64,000 bases of DNA from QYOJ01 sp964449285 (GTDB lineage Bacteria; Bacteroidota; Bacteroidia; Bacteroidales; FEN-979): contig CAYUZX010000002.1 of assembly GCA_964449285.1 (NCBI GenBank), positions 54,556 to 118,555 of the forward strand, given 5' to 3'. Positions within the stretch are counted from its first letter, which is position 1, and every line of letters begins with the position of its first letter. Of the stretch, positions 26,064 through 35,338 are shown one piece after another. The notes under the pieces were generated by a model. That model was not told the origin of the DNA, searched no databases, and worked only from the letters and a program-made list of their open reading frames with translations. The position numbers and the translations under genes were made by a program.

Positions 26064-26648
26064 TTAAAGCATTTGGAGCGCCAGTTTTATCAGTTCTTCC
26101 ACCGTTAAGTCTGTCCCTTCCTTTTCGATGATCCTGGTCAGAGTTTTTTCTGCAATCATCTTCGGGAAGCCCAGTATTATTAATCCAGATAACGCTTCAT
26201 CCTTTTTAGTATTGTGCAGGAAACCCAATTTTTCCTGGGATACAAGCCCTTTACCAACCTTATCTTTCAGGTCCACCACAATCCGTTGCGCGGTTTTGGC
26301 TCCGATCCCTTTAATCTTCTGCAAGAGAGGAACGTCTGCCATTGCAATAGCCTGGGCCACCTCCTGTGATGAGAGTGATGAGAGGATCATCCGGGCTGTG
26401 TTTGCTCCTACACCCGACACACTGATAAGTTGCCGGAAAAGCTCTCTCTCCTCCTGGTCGGCAAATCCGAATAAGATCATGGCATCTTCACGCACCACCA
26501 GGTGAACATAGAGAAGGCATGCCTCCTCCTTTCCTATCCGGGAGTAAGTATTCAGAGAGATGTTGAGGAAGTATCCAACACCACTGCTCTCCACCACGGC
26601 ATAAGCCGGATTTCGCTCGGTCAGTTTACCTTTGATGTAGTTGTACAT
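26064..26648 (-). CDS. ruvA: Holliday junction helicase subunit RuvA
   Basis: A 194-residue RuvA from ATG 26648 (MYNYIKGKLTERNP). A TTG 27 bases further upstream is rejected since it falls inside the TATCTTTG promoter box. Domain I is the OB fold (YAVVESSGVGYFLNI), domain II has two helix-hairpin-helix motifs (LISVSGVGANTARMIL and IKGIGAKTAQRIV), and domain III is the C-terminal three-helix module that binds RuvB. It recognises four-way junctions. It is first in an apparent ruvA-sprA-gcvH-vanZ order that I recall as frequent in Bacteroidota. Confidence 0.96.
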   Translation of the reverse strand: MYNYIKGKLTERNPAYAVVESSGVGYFLNISLNTYSRIGKEEACLLYVHLVVREDAMILFGFADQEERELFRQLISVSGVGANTARMILSSLSSQEVAQAIAMADVPLLQKIKGIGAKTAQRIVVDLKDKVGKGLVSQEKLGFLHNTKKDEALSGLIILGFPKMIAEKTLTRIIEKEGTDLTVEELIKLALQML

Positions 26649-26672
26649 ACGATAGTACTTTTGAGAAGGGAG

Positions 26673-26680
26673 CAAAGATA
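26673..26680 (-). promoter_or_regulatory. -7 box TATCTTTG for ruvA-sprA
   Basis: Exact match to TAnnTTTG on the minus strand, ending 24 bases before the ruvA ATG at 26648. Confidence 0.6.
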
Positions 26681-26688
26681 GTAATAAA

Positions 26689-26744
26689 GTCAGAGGTCAG
26701 AGGTCAGAAGTTAGAGCTGGAAGTTGGAAGTCAGAGATTAGAAG
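26689..26744. repeat. 7-bp array, left flank of decayed four-helix gene
   Basis: Eight units: GTCAGAG, GTCAGAG, GTCAGAA, GTTAGAG, CTGGAAG, TTGGAAG, TCAGAGA, TTAGAAG. 26702-26715 is an exact 14-bp inverted repeat of 27183-27196 in the right-flank array. Confidence 0.8.
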
Positions 26745-26745
26745 T

Positions 26746-27095
26746 TTATTTTTTTGCATTGCGTTGGATCTCCAGATTTGCTTTGGCAGTATTAATGCTG
26801 GTTACAAAGATTGCTACCAATTCATTTGCCTCTTTAATTAATTCCTGTAAAACAATAGGATCTCCTAATTTGCTTTCATAGAGAAGTTGAAGCCAGTACA
26901 ACGATTCATCACTTTCTTCTTCAACTATTTTTAATTTATTGATAAAGTCTCTTGAAGATTTTGACCTCCGTGAAGCCCGATAATTTGCACCTACGGAAGA
27001 GGCTGCCCTGATAAGTTGACCTGTAATGATTCGAACAGCTTGATTATCAGGACACTAAATTCTAACGTCCGTTCCATTAAATTTTGTGGTTTCAT
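26746..27095 (-). pseudogene. Frameshifted four-helix bundle (IVS-type) protein gene
   Basis: From ATG 27095 the frame reads MKPQNLMERTLEFSVLIIKL, the typical start of the 23S rRNA intervening-sequence/four-helix bundle family, then hits a premature stop. A second frame continues the family at RIITGQLIRAASSVGANYRA and runs to a TAA at 26746-26748, through KLKIVEEESDESLYWLQLL. A few residues that usually link the two (a LPN..xGR-like loop) are missing, so a small deletion caused the shift. The function of the family is unclear. It lies between inverted 7-bp arrays. Confidence 0.85.
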
Positions 27096-27152
27096 AGCTT
27101 TTTCCCAATTAATCGGAAAACTGCCACAAGGCTATACCTCCAATAAAAAAAT

Positions 27153-27208
27153 ACTTCGTACTTCTTCCTTCGCACTTCCAGTTCTAACTTCTGACCTCTG
27201 ACATCTGG
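27153..27208. repeat. 7-bp array, right flank, inverted relative to left flank
   Basis: Eight units: ACTTCGT, ACTTCTT, CCTTCGC, ACTTCCA, GTTCTAA, CTTCTGA, CCTCTGA, CATCTGG. This is essentially the reverse complement of the left array, including the exact 14-bp match at 27183-27196. Confidence 0.8.
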
Positions 27209-27241
27209 CTTTTTTTCCGATCTTTGAATAAATATTTCCCG

Positions 27242-27943
27242 ATGAAAAAACTTGTTGTTCTCACTGGTGCCGGCATTAGTGCGGAGAGTGGAATTAAGAC
27301 CTTCCGTGATGCCGATGGTTTGTGGAATAATTACCGAATTGAAGAAGTTGCCAGTCCGGGTGCCTGGGCACGGGATCCTCAGCTGGTTCTCGATTTCTAC
27401 AACATGCGCCGGAAACAGCTTTTTGAGGTTGAACCCAATGCCGCACACGTTGCGCTTGCCAGGTTGGAAAAGAATTTCGACGTGGAGATCGTCACCCAGA
27501 ATGTGGACGACCTGCACGAACGTGCAGGATCCACAAAAGTTTTACATCTCCATGGGGAGCTGAAGAAGGTGCGGTCAACCATTGATCCTTCGCTGGTTCA
27601 AACGCTCGGCGGATGGGAGCTGAAGCTGGGAGATTTATGTGAAAAAGGATCGCAGTTGCGGCCTCATATCGTTTGGTTCGGCGAAGAGGTGCCCAATATC
27701 ATGATAGCTGGCTCTATCGTTCGCAAAGCGGATATTCTTGTGGTCATCGGGACCTCCCTGCAGGTCTACCCGGCAGCCGGACTTCTTCATCACGCACCCC
27801 ATAATATCCCGAAATTTCTGATCGACCCGAATGCGGAACCGGATCGGTACATCATGAATTTAACAATGATAAGAGAAAGAGCAACAGTTGGAGTCGACAA
27901 GCTTATCGGGTTTCTTGATAAATCTGATTCAACTTTTTCTTAA
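27242..27943 (+). CDS. Class III sirtuin, NAD-dependent protein deacylase
   Basis: A 233-residue Sir2 protein from ATG 27242; an in-frame TTG at 27224 is rejected since it overlaps a GATCTTTG promoter-like box at 27219-27226. NAD-binding GAGISAESGIKTFR (9-22), catalytic histidine H104 in LHLHGELK, and VTQNVDDLHERAG. The YxxR pair Y53/R56 in FYNMRRKQL is the class III mark for succinyl/malonyl-lysine substrates. The four zinc-binding cysteines of other sirtuins are not seen. It probably removes acyl marks from cytoplasmic proteins. Confidence 0.92.
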   Translation: MKKLVVLTGAGISAESGIKTFRDADGLWNNYRIEEVASPGAWARDPQLVLDFYNMRRKQLFEVEPNAAHVALARLEKNFDVEIVTQNVDDLHERAGSTKVLHLHGELKKVRSTIDPSLVQTLGGWELKLGDLCEKGSQLRPHIVWFGEEVPNIMIAGSIVRKADILVVIGTSLQVYPAAGLLHHAPHNIPKFLIDPNAEPDRYIMNLTMIRERATVGVDKLIGFLDKSDSTFS

Positions 27944-27951
27944 TACCTTTG
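27944..27951 (+). promoter_or_regulatory. -7 box TACCTTTG for the methyltransferase
   Basis: Exact TAnnTTTG match beginning on the base after the sirtuin stop codon, 35 bases before the methyltransferase ATG. It suggests separate transcription from the sirtuin. Confidence 0.5.
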
Positions 27952-27986
27952 TCGCAACTATCTAACCATTTCATCCTGTAATTGCT

Positions 27987-28757
27987 ATGGCCAGGAAACA
28001 CGCTTTTAACGCCCGATTCATTGTAAGGTATTATGAACATTTCGTAGAAGGCCTCATGCTTGGAGAACAAATGGTCCTGGATATGTTTAAAGCCCAGTTG
28101 CATGAATGGCGCATGCTGGACCTTGGTATCGGTGGAGGACGCACTACCCGGCATTTCGCCCCATTGGTTAACGAGTATTGGGGAATCGATTATGCTGAAA
28201 GAATGATCAGACTGGTCAATCATAAATTCCAGGGGACCTATCCAAACGCAATTTTTGAGGTTGCCGACGCCAGATCCTTGCCACATATTTCCGATAACTC
28301 ATTCAACCTGTGCCTTTTCAGTTTCAATGGCCTGGATGCAAACCCACATTCCGAAAGGATGGAGGGATTATCAGAAATTTTCAGGGTTCTTGTCTCAGGC
28401 GGATATTTTTTCTTCTCTACGCATAACCTGCAAGCTATTGAGGTTATATTTGAGCTTGAGAAGACGAAAAACCCGATTAAACTGGGGTATTCGATTTTCA
28501 GAAACATCCTGCTCCACCTGATCCTGGGCTCTGTGAAGAAGCTTAAGGAAAAAGATCATATTTACATTCGTGATGCCGCTCACCTCTTCAGGGTAAAACA
28601 CATGTATGTGAAACCGGCCGAAGCGATCCGCCAACTAAAGGAGGTTGGATTCACAGAAGTTCGTATGTTCAGCTATCCCGAATCGATTGAGATCACCGAC
28701 CGCTACCCCGCAACAATTGACGATTCGGCCTTTCTGTTTTTTCTGGCGAAAAAATAA
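27987..28757 (+). CDS. Class I SAM-dependent methyltransferase
   Basis: A 256-residue protein. SAM-binding motif I is LDLGIGGGRTTRHF (about 50-63), motif II includes YWGIDYAERMI, and motif III is FEVADARSLPHISDNSFNLCLFSF. Methyltransf_11/25-type fold. The substrate cannot be read; the C-terminal part (KHMYVKPAEAIRQLKEVGF) is typical of small-molecule or lipid methylases. It ends 6 bases before the converging thioredoxin gene. Confidence 0.85.
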   Translation: MARKHAFNARFIVRYYEHFVEGLMLGEQMVLDMFKAQLHEWRMLDLGIGGGRTTRHFAPLVNEYWGIDYAERMIRLVNHKFQGTYPNAIFEVADARSLPHISDNSFNLCLFSFNGLDANPHSERMEGLSEIFRVLVSGGYFFFSTHNLQAIEVIFELEKTKNPIKLGYSIFRNILLHLILGSVKKLKEKDHIYIRDAAHLFRVKHMYVKPAEAIRQLKEVGFTEVRMFSYPESIEITDRYPATIDDSAFLFFLAKK

Positions 28758-28763
28758 CGTGCT

Positions 28764-30137
28764 TTACAGCAGTCCCTGTTGCCTCAACGCCACCTCCAAC
28801 TCCCTGTAACTTATCGGTTTGGCGATGATCTTTTTGTCGCGGTTGAGGAGAAACATGGTTGGGGTAGCATAGATATTGTAAAGATCGGCCGACTTGCTAT
28901 CAAACCCTTTTAGCTCCGAAGCATTGATCCAGTTCAGCTTCTCCTCATTCACCACCGCTATCCAGCCTGCCCGGCTGGTGTCAATCGAGACAGCCAAAAT
29001 CTCATACCGCTTTGGTTTCTGCGCTTCATAAAGTGCTTTTGCTTTCGGCAGCATCTCGGTACAGTGACCACATTCGCTCGACCAGAAGATCAGTAGGGTA
29101 TATTCAGCGTCAATCCCCGAGAGTTTCACCGGTTGGGCTTTTGTATCCGGAATTTCAAAGTCGGGAGCAGGTTGACCAATTGTAATCTTTTTAAAGGTCT
29201 CCAGTTTCTTCTGGAGAGCCGATTTCTTTTCCTGATCTTCACATGCAAATGGATCCTGGAAATTCTCAGCCATGTATGTGATCACATCTTCAAAATGGTA
29301 TTTGTCAAAACCGCTTACCAGGTAGTCGAGAAGGAACTTGAAGACGTCGGGATTTTCACTTGCATCACTGAGCATCAGTGTGACTGCTTTGATGAATTCC
29401 GTCTCCAGCTGTTTCTGTGTGAACCGGTTGCTGCTGTATAAAGCCAGATAGGAGATCGCTTTGTTTGGCCAGGCATTGGACCGCAACAGGGCAGTATCAT
29501 TGAAATCTACGTTATCAAAATAGTGCTGTTTAAGAAATGTCAATCGGGTATTGGGTGCTAGCGAAGCCGGTATGAATGGTGCACTGTAATGCGACAAGAT
29601 TTTTACGGAGTATGAACCCGGAAACTCACGCTTCAGTGAATCCAGGAGTATCTCCTGATGATGTTGAACGCGCTCAAAGTTCGCCACTGCATTGAAGTAG
29701 AAGGAGTCCTGATCCGGGTAATAATCTACTACCGGCTGGAGCAGCTCAAGTTTGGTCTGATTGAGCCTATCGGAAAGCATGAAATCATAAAAGATCCTGT
29801 TTTCCACTGATTCGATTATGTTCAAGCTGTCTGAAGGATGAGTGGCATTGGTGCTGAAGCGGATATCCTCCCGGTTAAAGATCAGGTCCACAAACGTATC
29901 CTGTCCCCAGGTGATCCGATACATACCGGGTGCCAATGTAGCAGGTAATACGAAGGAGAAGGCTCCGGTTCCATCACTCCTGGCAGAATCGAGAAGAGCA
30001 TTCTTTTCGCCATAGAAATTCATGAAGTAAACATTCTGGTTCGGGAGGCTATCCACCTCTCCCCGAAGTGTAAATGTTGATTGGGCCATCCCTAAAAATG
30101 GCCCAATCAACAAAAGTATCAGTGTAACTCTTTTCAT
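28764..30137 (-). CDS. TlpA-like envelope thioredoxin with DUF4369-type N-terminus
   Basis: 457 residues with a signal peptide (1-18, LILLLIGPFLGMAQ). The N-terminal beta-rich part (about 20-110) is DUF4369-like, the middle is helical (DUF5106-like), and the C-terminus is a thioredoxin fold with the redox motif ECGHC in IFWSSECGHCTEM and the cis-proline segment YATPTMFLL. Predicted periplasmic or surface-tethered thiol-disulfide protein. It lies 22 bases downstream of a second protein of the same type, probably one operon. Confidence 0.87.
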   Translation of the reverse strand: MKRVTLILLLIGPFLGMAQSTFTLRGEVDSLPNQNVYFMNFYGEKNALLDSARSDGTGAFSFVLPATLAPGMYRITWGQDTFVDLIFNREDIRFSTNATHPSDSLNIIESVENRIFYDFMLSDRLNQTKLELLQPVVDYYPDQDSFYFNAVANFERVQHHQEILLDSLKREFPGSYSVKILSHYSAPFIPASLAPNTRLTFLKQHYFDNVDFNDTALLRSNAWPNKAISYLALYSSNRFTQKQLETEFIKAVTLMLSDASENPDVFKFLLDYLVSGFDKYHFEDVITYMAENFQDPFACEDQEKKSALQKKLETFKKITIGQPAPDFEIPDTKAQPVKLSGIDAEYTLLIFWSSECGHCTEMLPKAKALYEAQKPKRYEILAVSIDTSRAGWIAVVNEEKLNWINASELKGFDSKSADLYNIYATPTMFLLNRDKKIIAKPISYRELEVALRQQGLL

Positions 30138-30159
30138 CTCTTCAGATTTGAATCAAGAT

Positions 30160-31263
30160 TTATTTCACAGGTCCAAGGAGCTCTTCCAACTTATTCAACA
30201 ACTCTTCGCCGCGCAGGTTACGGGCGATGATCACCCCCTCCTGATCCAACAGCACGTTGGAAGGTATGGAGCGTACGCCATATAGATTTGAGGCTTCATT
30301 GTTCCAGTACTGGAGGTCCGAAACATGATTCCAGGTGAGGTTATCTGCCTGGATCGCTTCGATCCACTTGTCGCGGTCCTTATCGAGAGAGACTCCAAGG
30401 ATATCAAACCCTTTTGCATGATACTTCTTCCATGCTTCAACAACATTCGGATTTTCAGACCTGCAGGGGCCACACCATGAAGCCCAGAAATCAATCAGTA
30501 GCACATTACCTTTCAGAGAGGAGAGGGTCATTGCGTTTCCTGCCGTGTCGGCCTGAGTGAAACCGGGAGCGGGTTGCCCGATCTGAACTGCTTTCAGGAT
30601 AGCGACCTGCTCAGTGAGTTCCTGCATGTAGATAGAGGTATTCAGAATAGTATCCATAGCCTGGACAGCCTCTTCCAGATCAGATAGATCATACATATAA
30701 GCGTTGCGGTAGATCAGGTAGGGGGCCACCACACAGCTGTTATTCTCCCTCGCGAAGGTCAGTATCTGTTCTTTCTGCCGGGCTTCTACCGCCTCATACA
30801 TCGAATCGGCCTTAGCCATCGCCACTTCGTCATCAATCTCTTTAGCGCTCCTGTAATCCTGATAGATCACATTCATCTCTTCATTGATCGGTTCCATCTG
30901 CTTCAGAAACTTCTCATATGCCTCTTGAGTAAGAGATCCTTTGATCGCTGTTCCTTCCATACTGTCGGCAAGGATATCGACTGTGATGACCGAATTCTCC
31001 ACAAATAATGGGACATAGATTTTTGAGTTTTTCACACTCAGGTACCACAACTCCGGACTCTGAATCGTTCCTTTAATGTTAAATTTTCCGGAAACTAGCT
31101 GGGCAGAATCAATGACTTTCCATTCCCCTCCAGCCCTTTTTTGCAGGATAACAAGACCTGAATCAATTCCAGTTATGGATCCGACAATTTTATATTGGTT
31201 TTTGGGGCCACAGGAAGTGAGGCCTACTACAACCAGGGTTAACACTATCAGTAAATTTCTCAT
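30160..31263 (-). CDS. Lipoprotein TlpA/AhpC-type thioredoxin
   Basis: 367 residues with a lipoprotein signal, lipobox LTSC (cysteine about 18). An N-terminal DUF4369-like domain (VGSITGIDSGLVILQ) is followed by a helical linker and a C-terminal TlpA domain with WCGPC in LLIDFWASWCGPCRS and the proline loop VRSIPSNVLL. Typical Bacteroidota resA/tlpA-like proteins reduce or isomerise disulfides in the periplasm. It is first of a two-gene operon with 28764-30137. The two genes share architecture but differ in active site (CGPC versus CGHC). Confidence 0.9.
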   Translation of the reverse strand: MRNLLIVLTLVVVGLTSCGPKNQYKIVGSITGIDSGLVILQKRAGGEWKVIDSAQLVSGKFNIKGTIQSPELWYLSVKNSKIYVPLFVENSVITVDILADSMEGTAIKGSLTQEAYEKFLKQMEPINEEMNVIYQDYRSAKEIDDEVAMAKADSMYEAVEARQKEQILTFARENNSCVVAPYLIYRNAYMYDLSDLEEAVQAMDTILNTSIYMQELTEQVAILKAVQIGQPAPGFTQADTAGNAMTLSSLKGNVLLIDFWASWCGPCRSENPNVVEAWKKYHAKGFDILGVSLDKDRDKWIEAIQADNLTWNHVSDLQYWNNEASNLYGVRSIPSNVLLDQEGVIIARNLRGEELLNKLEELLGPVK

Positions 31264-31496
31264 GCGTTATTCTCTTTTAAGGTTTGGTAAAGAGTTAATT
31301 TTCCGGGCAAAGTTCGCAAACTTTCTGCTATCTCCCTCCTACGATGGCTGAAAAAACAAAGATTTCTGCAGAATTCACTATATTTGTCAAGCTGAAAATC
31401 AGTTTTACCCCATCCCTGAAAGGAGCCTGATTTTCACCAACTTCTACCTTTTGGGCAGGGGTAATAAGTTGCTGAAAATAACCCTATTACCTATAT
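31264..31496. promoter_or_regulatory. Divergent intergenic region with inverted repeat
   Basis: 233 bases between the thioredoxin lipoprotein and the mannosidase. TGAAAATCAG (31393-31402) and CTGATTTTCA (31427-31436) form 10-bp arms with a 24-base loop. TATATTTG at 31379-31386 fits TAnnTTTG on the plus strand, 110 bases before the GH38 start, so the hairpin would lie in the leader. No gene is seen. Confidence 0.35.
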
Positions 31497-34400
31497 ATGA
31501 GAAAAAGATCAACCTTATGTTGGATCGTGCTTCTCTGCATAATGGCCATTCCTGGGTTTTCCCAGCCTCTGCAGAAACCACTTTATGACCTCTCCCGAAC
31601 TCCGGTACTTTACACGGTTGGGTACGCTCACCTGGATACCGAATGGCGGTGGGACTATGAGGAGACCATCAACGATTTTCTGAAAGCCACGATGGACGAA
31701 AATTTCGACCGTTTTGAAAAATACCCGGCCTATGTTTTCAGTTTCAGCGGGGCGCGCCGTTACCGGATGATGAAAGAGTACTATCCGGAGCGGTACCAGG
31801 AGTTGAAAAAATGGATCATCCGCGACCGCTGGTTTGTCGGGGGATCTTCTGTAGATGAGTGTGACCCGAATGTCCCCTCACCCGAGTCGATCATCCGACA
31901 GGTCCTTTACGGAAATAACTACTTCAGGTCTGAGTTCGGGAAAGAGAGCGTGGATTTTCTGCTTCCCGACTGTTTCGGGTTCCAGGCACATTTCCCCAGC
32001 GTATTGAACCACTGCGGACTGAAAGGATTCTCCACACAGAAGTTGTCATGGGGGTCGGCCAACGGGATCCCATTCGCCATTGGTACCTGGATAGGTCCTG
32101 ATGGCAAGGGTATTCTCTCTGCGCTCAATGCGACTTCATACAACGGTGGGATCCAGGAGCGGCTCGACACCTCAGCTTACTGGTCGGGAAGGGTTCTGGA
32201 GAATGGCCTGAAATACGGTGTTTACGCTGACTTCCGCTACTATGGCGTAGGGGATGTTGGAGGAGCGCCGCGCGAAGAAGATGTACAACATGCGGTAGAA
32301 AGCCTGAACCATTCCGACAGTAAAATCCAGATATACCTCTCTGCCAGCGATCAGCTTTTTCGCGACCTGAAACCGGAACAGACAGCAAAACTCCCATCCT
32401 ATTCCGGGGACCTTTTGCTGACCGAACACTCATCGGGATCGATCACCTCACAGTCGTATATGAAGCGATGGAACCGTAAAAATGAGCTGCTGGCCCAGGC
32501 CACTGAACCACTGGCAGTGATGGCCAACCGCCTTGGAGCTATTCCCTATCCGAAAGAGCGGCTCAACGAAGCGTGGTGGCTGGTTCTGGGTTGCCAGATG
32601 CATGATATCCTGCCCGGCACCTCCATTCCGTCGGCGTATGAATATGCCTGGAATGACGAAGTGCTCGCTATGAACCTGTTTGCTTCGGTGCTGGAGAGTT
32701 CAGCCGGCGCCGTGATCCGGGCTATGGAGACAACGGCAGAGGGGATACCTCTGGTGGTTTATAACCCCATCTCCATTGAACGCGAGGATGTGGTCGAAGC
32801 AACACTGGACTACCCCGATGGTGTTCCAGATTACATACGTGTTTTTGGGCCTGATGGCATTGAGGTTCCTTGTCAGGTGAAATCAAGGACAAAGAGTACT
32901 ATTCAACTCCTTTTTCTGGCACATGTACCATCACTGGGATTAGCCTGTTTTGATGTCAGAACGGCTAAACAGTCTTCCTGGTTCTCCACCGGACTAAGAT
33001 CAGGACGCCTCAGTATGGAGAACGACTTCTACCGTATTCTACTTAGCGCCGACGGCGACATCCACAGTATCCTGGATAAGAGGCTCGATAAAGAGCTCCT
33101 TTCGGGAAACATGAAACTGGAGTTCCTGAAAGAGCACCCCAAGTACTGGCCTGCCTGGAATATGGACTGGAACGATCGGGAAGAGCCACCCATCGGATAC
33201 CTGGAGGGCCCTTCGAAGATTGCCCTGATCGAAAACGGACCGGTAAGGGCCACCTATAAGATTGAGCGACAGGCCCGAAATTCAGTCTTCACCCAATGGG
33301 TCAGGCTGGCTGCCGGAGAGGCCGGGACACGGATCACGATCGACAACGAAGTAGCATGGCAATCAAAGGGCGTGAGTCTGAAGGCATCTTTCCAGCTGAC
33401 AGCAGCCAATGGACAGGCTACCTATAACCTGGGACTTGGCACAATTGAGCGCCCCATTAACCACCCGAAGAAATATGAAGTCCCGTCCCGTGAATGGTTC
33501 GATCTCACCGACCGTTCGGGAGATTTCGGCGTCACGATCCTGGAAAATTGCAAGTTCGGTTCCGATATGCCAAACGACTCAACACTGCGGCTAACACTGC
33601 TTTACACTCCAACATCAAATGAGTACCACGATCAGGCCACACAGGATTGGGGCACTCATGATTTTACGTATGGAATTTACGGGCATGCCGGCGACTGGAG
33701 AAAAGGGCTATCGGAGTGGCAGGGCAGGGCGGTTAACCAGCCACTGATCGCATTCCAGGCTACATCCCATCCGGGTTTCCTTGGGAAAGAGATCTCACTC
33801 GCTTCGCTCGACACATCACAGGTTGCCATCCGGGCCATGAAACTGCAGGAGAATGGCCCCAGCGTAATCATCCGTGTACAGGAGCTCTTCGGTGAGCCTA
33901 TCTCTGATGTAGAACTTTCAATGCCCGGAACTATCGTTTCAGCCAGCGAAGTGGACGGACAGGAGAGGCCCCTAACTGCGCTAGCTCCGGCAAAGGGGAT
34001 TCTTCGTTTCTCCCTCTCTGCATTTGAATTGAAGAGTTTTTCCATAACGTTAGAGTCAGGTTCTGATACGATGATTCCTCCTACATCCACTCCCGTATCC
34101 TTTTATTACGACCAGGATGTCATCTCCCCGGATTCCAATCGTGCCAACTGCAGCTTTGGTTCGACATCACTTTCTATTCCGGCTGAGCAGTTCCCTGAAG
34201 AGATTTCGGTGGATGGCATCCGGTTTATCCTGGGTGGCACTGCCGATTGGCAACTGAATGCCCTTGCCTGCAACGGCCAGAAGATCAAGATTCCGAAAAC
34301 CGGTCAATTCAATAAGCTCTATATCCTGGCTTCTGCTGAAACAGATACCATTGCAACGTTCAGGAATGGCCATTCAAGAGAGGATATCCGTATTCAGGGG

Positions 34401-35333
34401 TTTTCGGGAAACATCGGACAATATGATAAACGGATCTGGGACAAACATGGCCAGGTGAGTTATATTGAACCCGGGTTTATCAAACGGGATGAAGTGGCCT
34501 GGTTTGCCCCGCACCTTCACAACAACAGTGCAAACATCCCATACCGTTATGCATATCTATACAAGTATGAGCTCGATGTAGATCCCACCACTGGATCGGT
34601 TCAACTGCCGGAAGATCCTTCGGTGAAGATCTTTGCCATGACCCTGACCAACAATCCATTTGATGATATCCATCCGGTTCAGCCACTGTACGATGACTTT
34701 ACGGGCCGGAAAGCCCTTCATCTGAATATGGAGCATAGGTATGTGACGGAAGAGATGTCCCCAACAGCTTCAGTGAAGATGACACGTCGAAAAACGGCCG
34801 ACGAATTGCCGGTAAAGGTAACTGCCAAAGATTACGCCAGTGTGCTGAAGCCGAATGGCGTTACCGTCACTTACATGGGCAGCGTATCTGATGATCCGGA
34901 ACGTTCCCCCTGGTCTCCTATCCCTGTCTCTGTAGTCAATGATGGCATGTTCGATCTGATGCCAGGCGATTCGGCTCGCGATGTCTGGTTCCCTGAAGGA
35001 GAAGGGCGGTTGGTGATGGATCTCCAGAAAACAATCGACATTGACAGCCTGCATATCTTCTCATCCCTCGATCTCTCCCGTGGAGCACAGTCCTTTTCTG
35101 TCTGGGGATTTCCCGACAAACCGGATCCCTCCTTCACAGAAAATCCGGCCAGATCAGGCTGGACCTTTATCGTGATGGTTAAACCTATCGACCTCTGGGG
35201 CGGAGGCAAAGCGGTATACCAAATTCTCCTCGACCCTCCCGGCAACTTCCGCTACCTGATGTTTGTGAGCGAAAGTGGAGGACATGGGCCGGTGTTTTTC
35301 AGGGAGGTTGATGTGTTTGAGAAGCAGAAATAA
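31497..35333 (+). CDS. Glycoside hydrolase family 38 (alpha-mannosidase-like), secreted
   Basis: 1278 residues with a signal peptide (1-22, CWIVLLCIMAIPGFSQ). GH38 metal and catalytic motifs: H45 and D47 in GYAHLDTEWRW, and D158 in LLPDCFGFQAHFPS, the position of the nucleophile that also binds zinc. The middle GH38 helical domain has HDILPGTSIPSAYEYAW, followed by the large beta-sandwich C-terminal domains. An extra C-terminal beta domain (last about 300 residues) makes it longer than the usual 900-1000. Likely hydrolyses alpha-mannosides in the periplasm or at the surface. It stands alone, without SusC/SusD partners. Confidence 0.92.
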   Translation: MRKRSTLCWIVLLCIMAIPGFSQPLQKPLYDLSRTPVLYTVGYAHLDTEWRWDYEETINDFLKATMDENFDRFEKYPAYVFSFSGARRYRMMKEYYPERYQELKKWIIRDRWFVGGSSVDECDPNVPSPESIIRQVLYGNNYFRSEFGKESVDFLLPDCFGFQAHFPSVLNHCGLKGFSTQKLSWGSANGIPFAIGTWIGPDGKGILSALNATSYNGGIQERLDTSAYWSGRVLENGLKYGVYADFRYYGVGDVGGAPREEDVQHAVESLNHSDSKIQIYLSASDQLFRDLKPEQTAKLPSYSGDLLLTEHSSGSITSQSYMKRWNRKNELLAQATEPLAVMANRLGAIPYPKERLNEAWWLVLGCQMHDILPGTSIPSAYEYAWNDEVLAMNLFASVLESSAGAVIRAMETTAEGIPLVVYNPISIEREDVVEATLDYPDGVPDYIRVFGPDGIEVPCQVKSRTKSTIQLLFLAHVPSLGLACFDVRTAKQSSWFSTGLRSGRLSMENDFYRILLSADGDIHSILDKRLDKELLSGNMKLEFLKEHPKYWPAWNMDWNDREEPPIGYLEGPSKIALIENGPVRATYKIERQARNSVFTQWVRLAAGEAGTRITIDNEVAWQSKGVSLKASFQLTAANGQATYNLGLGTIERPINHPKKYEVPSREWFDLTDRSGDFGVTILENCKFGSDMPNDSTLRLTLLYTPTSNEYHDQATQDWGTHDFTYGIYGHAGDWRKGLSEWQGRAVNQPLIAFQATSHPGFLGKEISLASLDTSQVAIRAMKLQENGPSVIIRVQELFGEPISDVELSMPGTIVSASEVDGQERPLTALAPAKGILRFSLSAFELKSFSITLESGSDTMIPPTSTPVSFYYDQDVISPDSNRANCSFGSTSLSIPAEQFPEEISVDGIRFILGGTADWQLNALACNGQKIKIPKTGQFNKLYILASAETDTIATFRNGHSREDIRIQGFSGNIGQYDKRIWDKHGQVSYIEPGFIKRDEVAWFAPHLHNNSANIPYRYAYLYKYELDVDPTTGSVQLPEDPSVKIFAMTLTNNPFDDIHPVQPLYDDFTGRKALHLNMEHRYVTEEMSPTASVKMTRRKTADELPVKVTAKDYASVLKPNGVTVTYMGSVSDDPERSPWSPIPVSVVNDGMFDLMPGDSARDVWFPEGEGRLVMDLQKTIDIDSLHIFSSLDLSRGAQSFSVWGFPDKPDPSFTENPARSGWTFIVMVKPIDLWGGGKAVYQILLDPPGNFRYLMFVSESGGHGPVFFREVDVFEKQK

Positions 35334-35338
35334 GGAAC

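Noticed and set aside
26689..27208. CRISPR array or IS element
   Set aside because: Units are 7 bp with no spacers, and no transposase frame is present; only a dead four-helix gene lies between the arrays.
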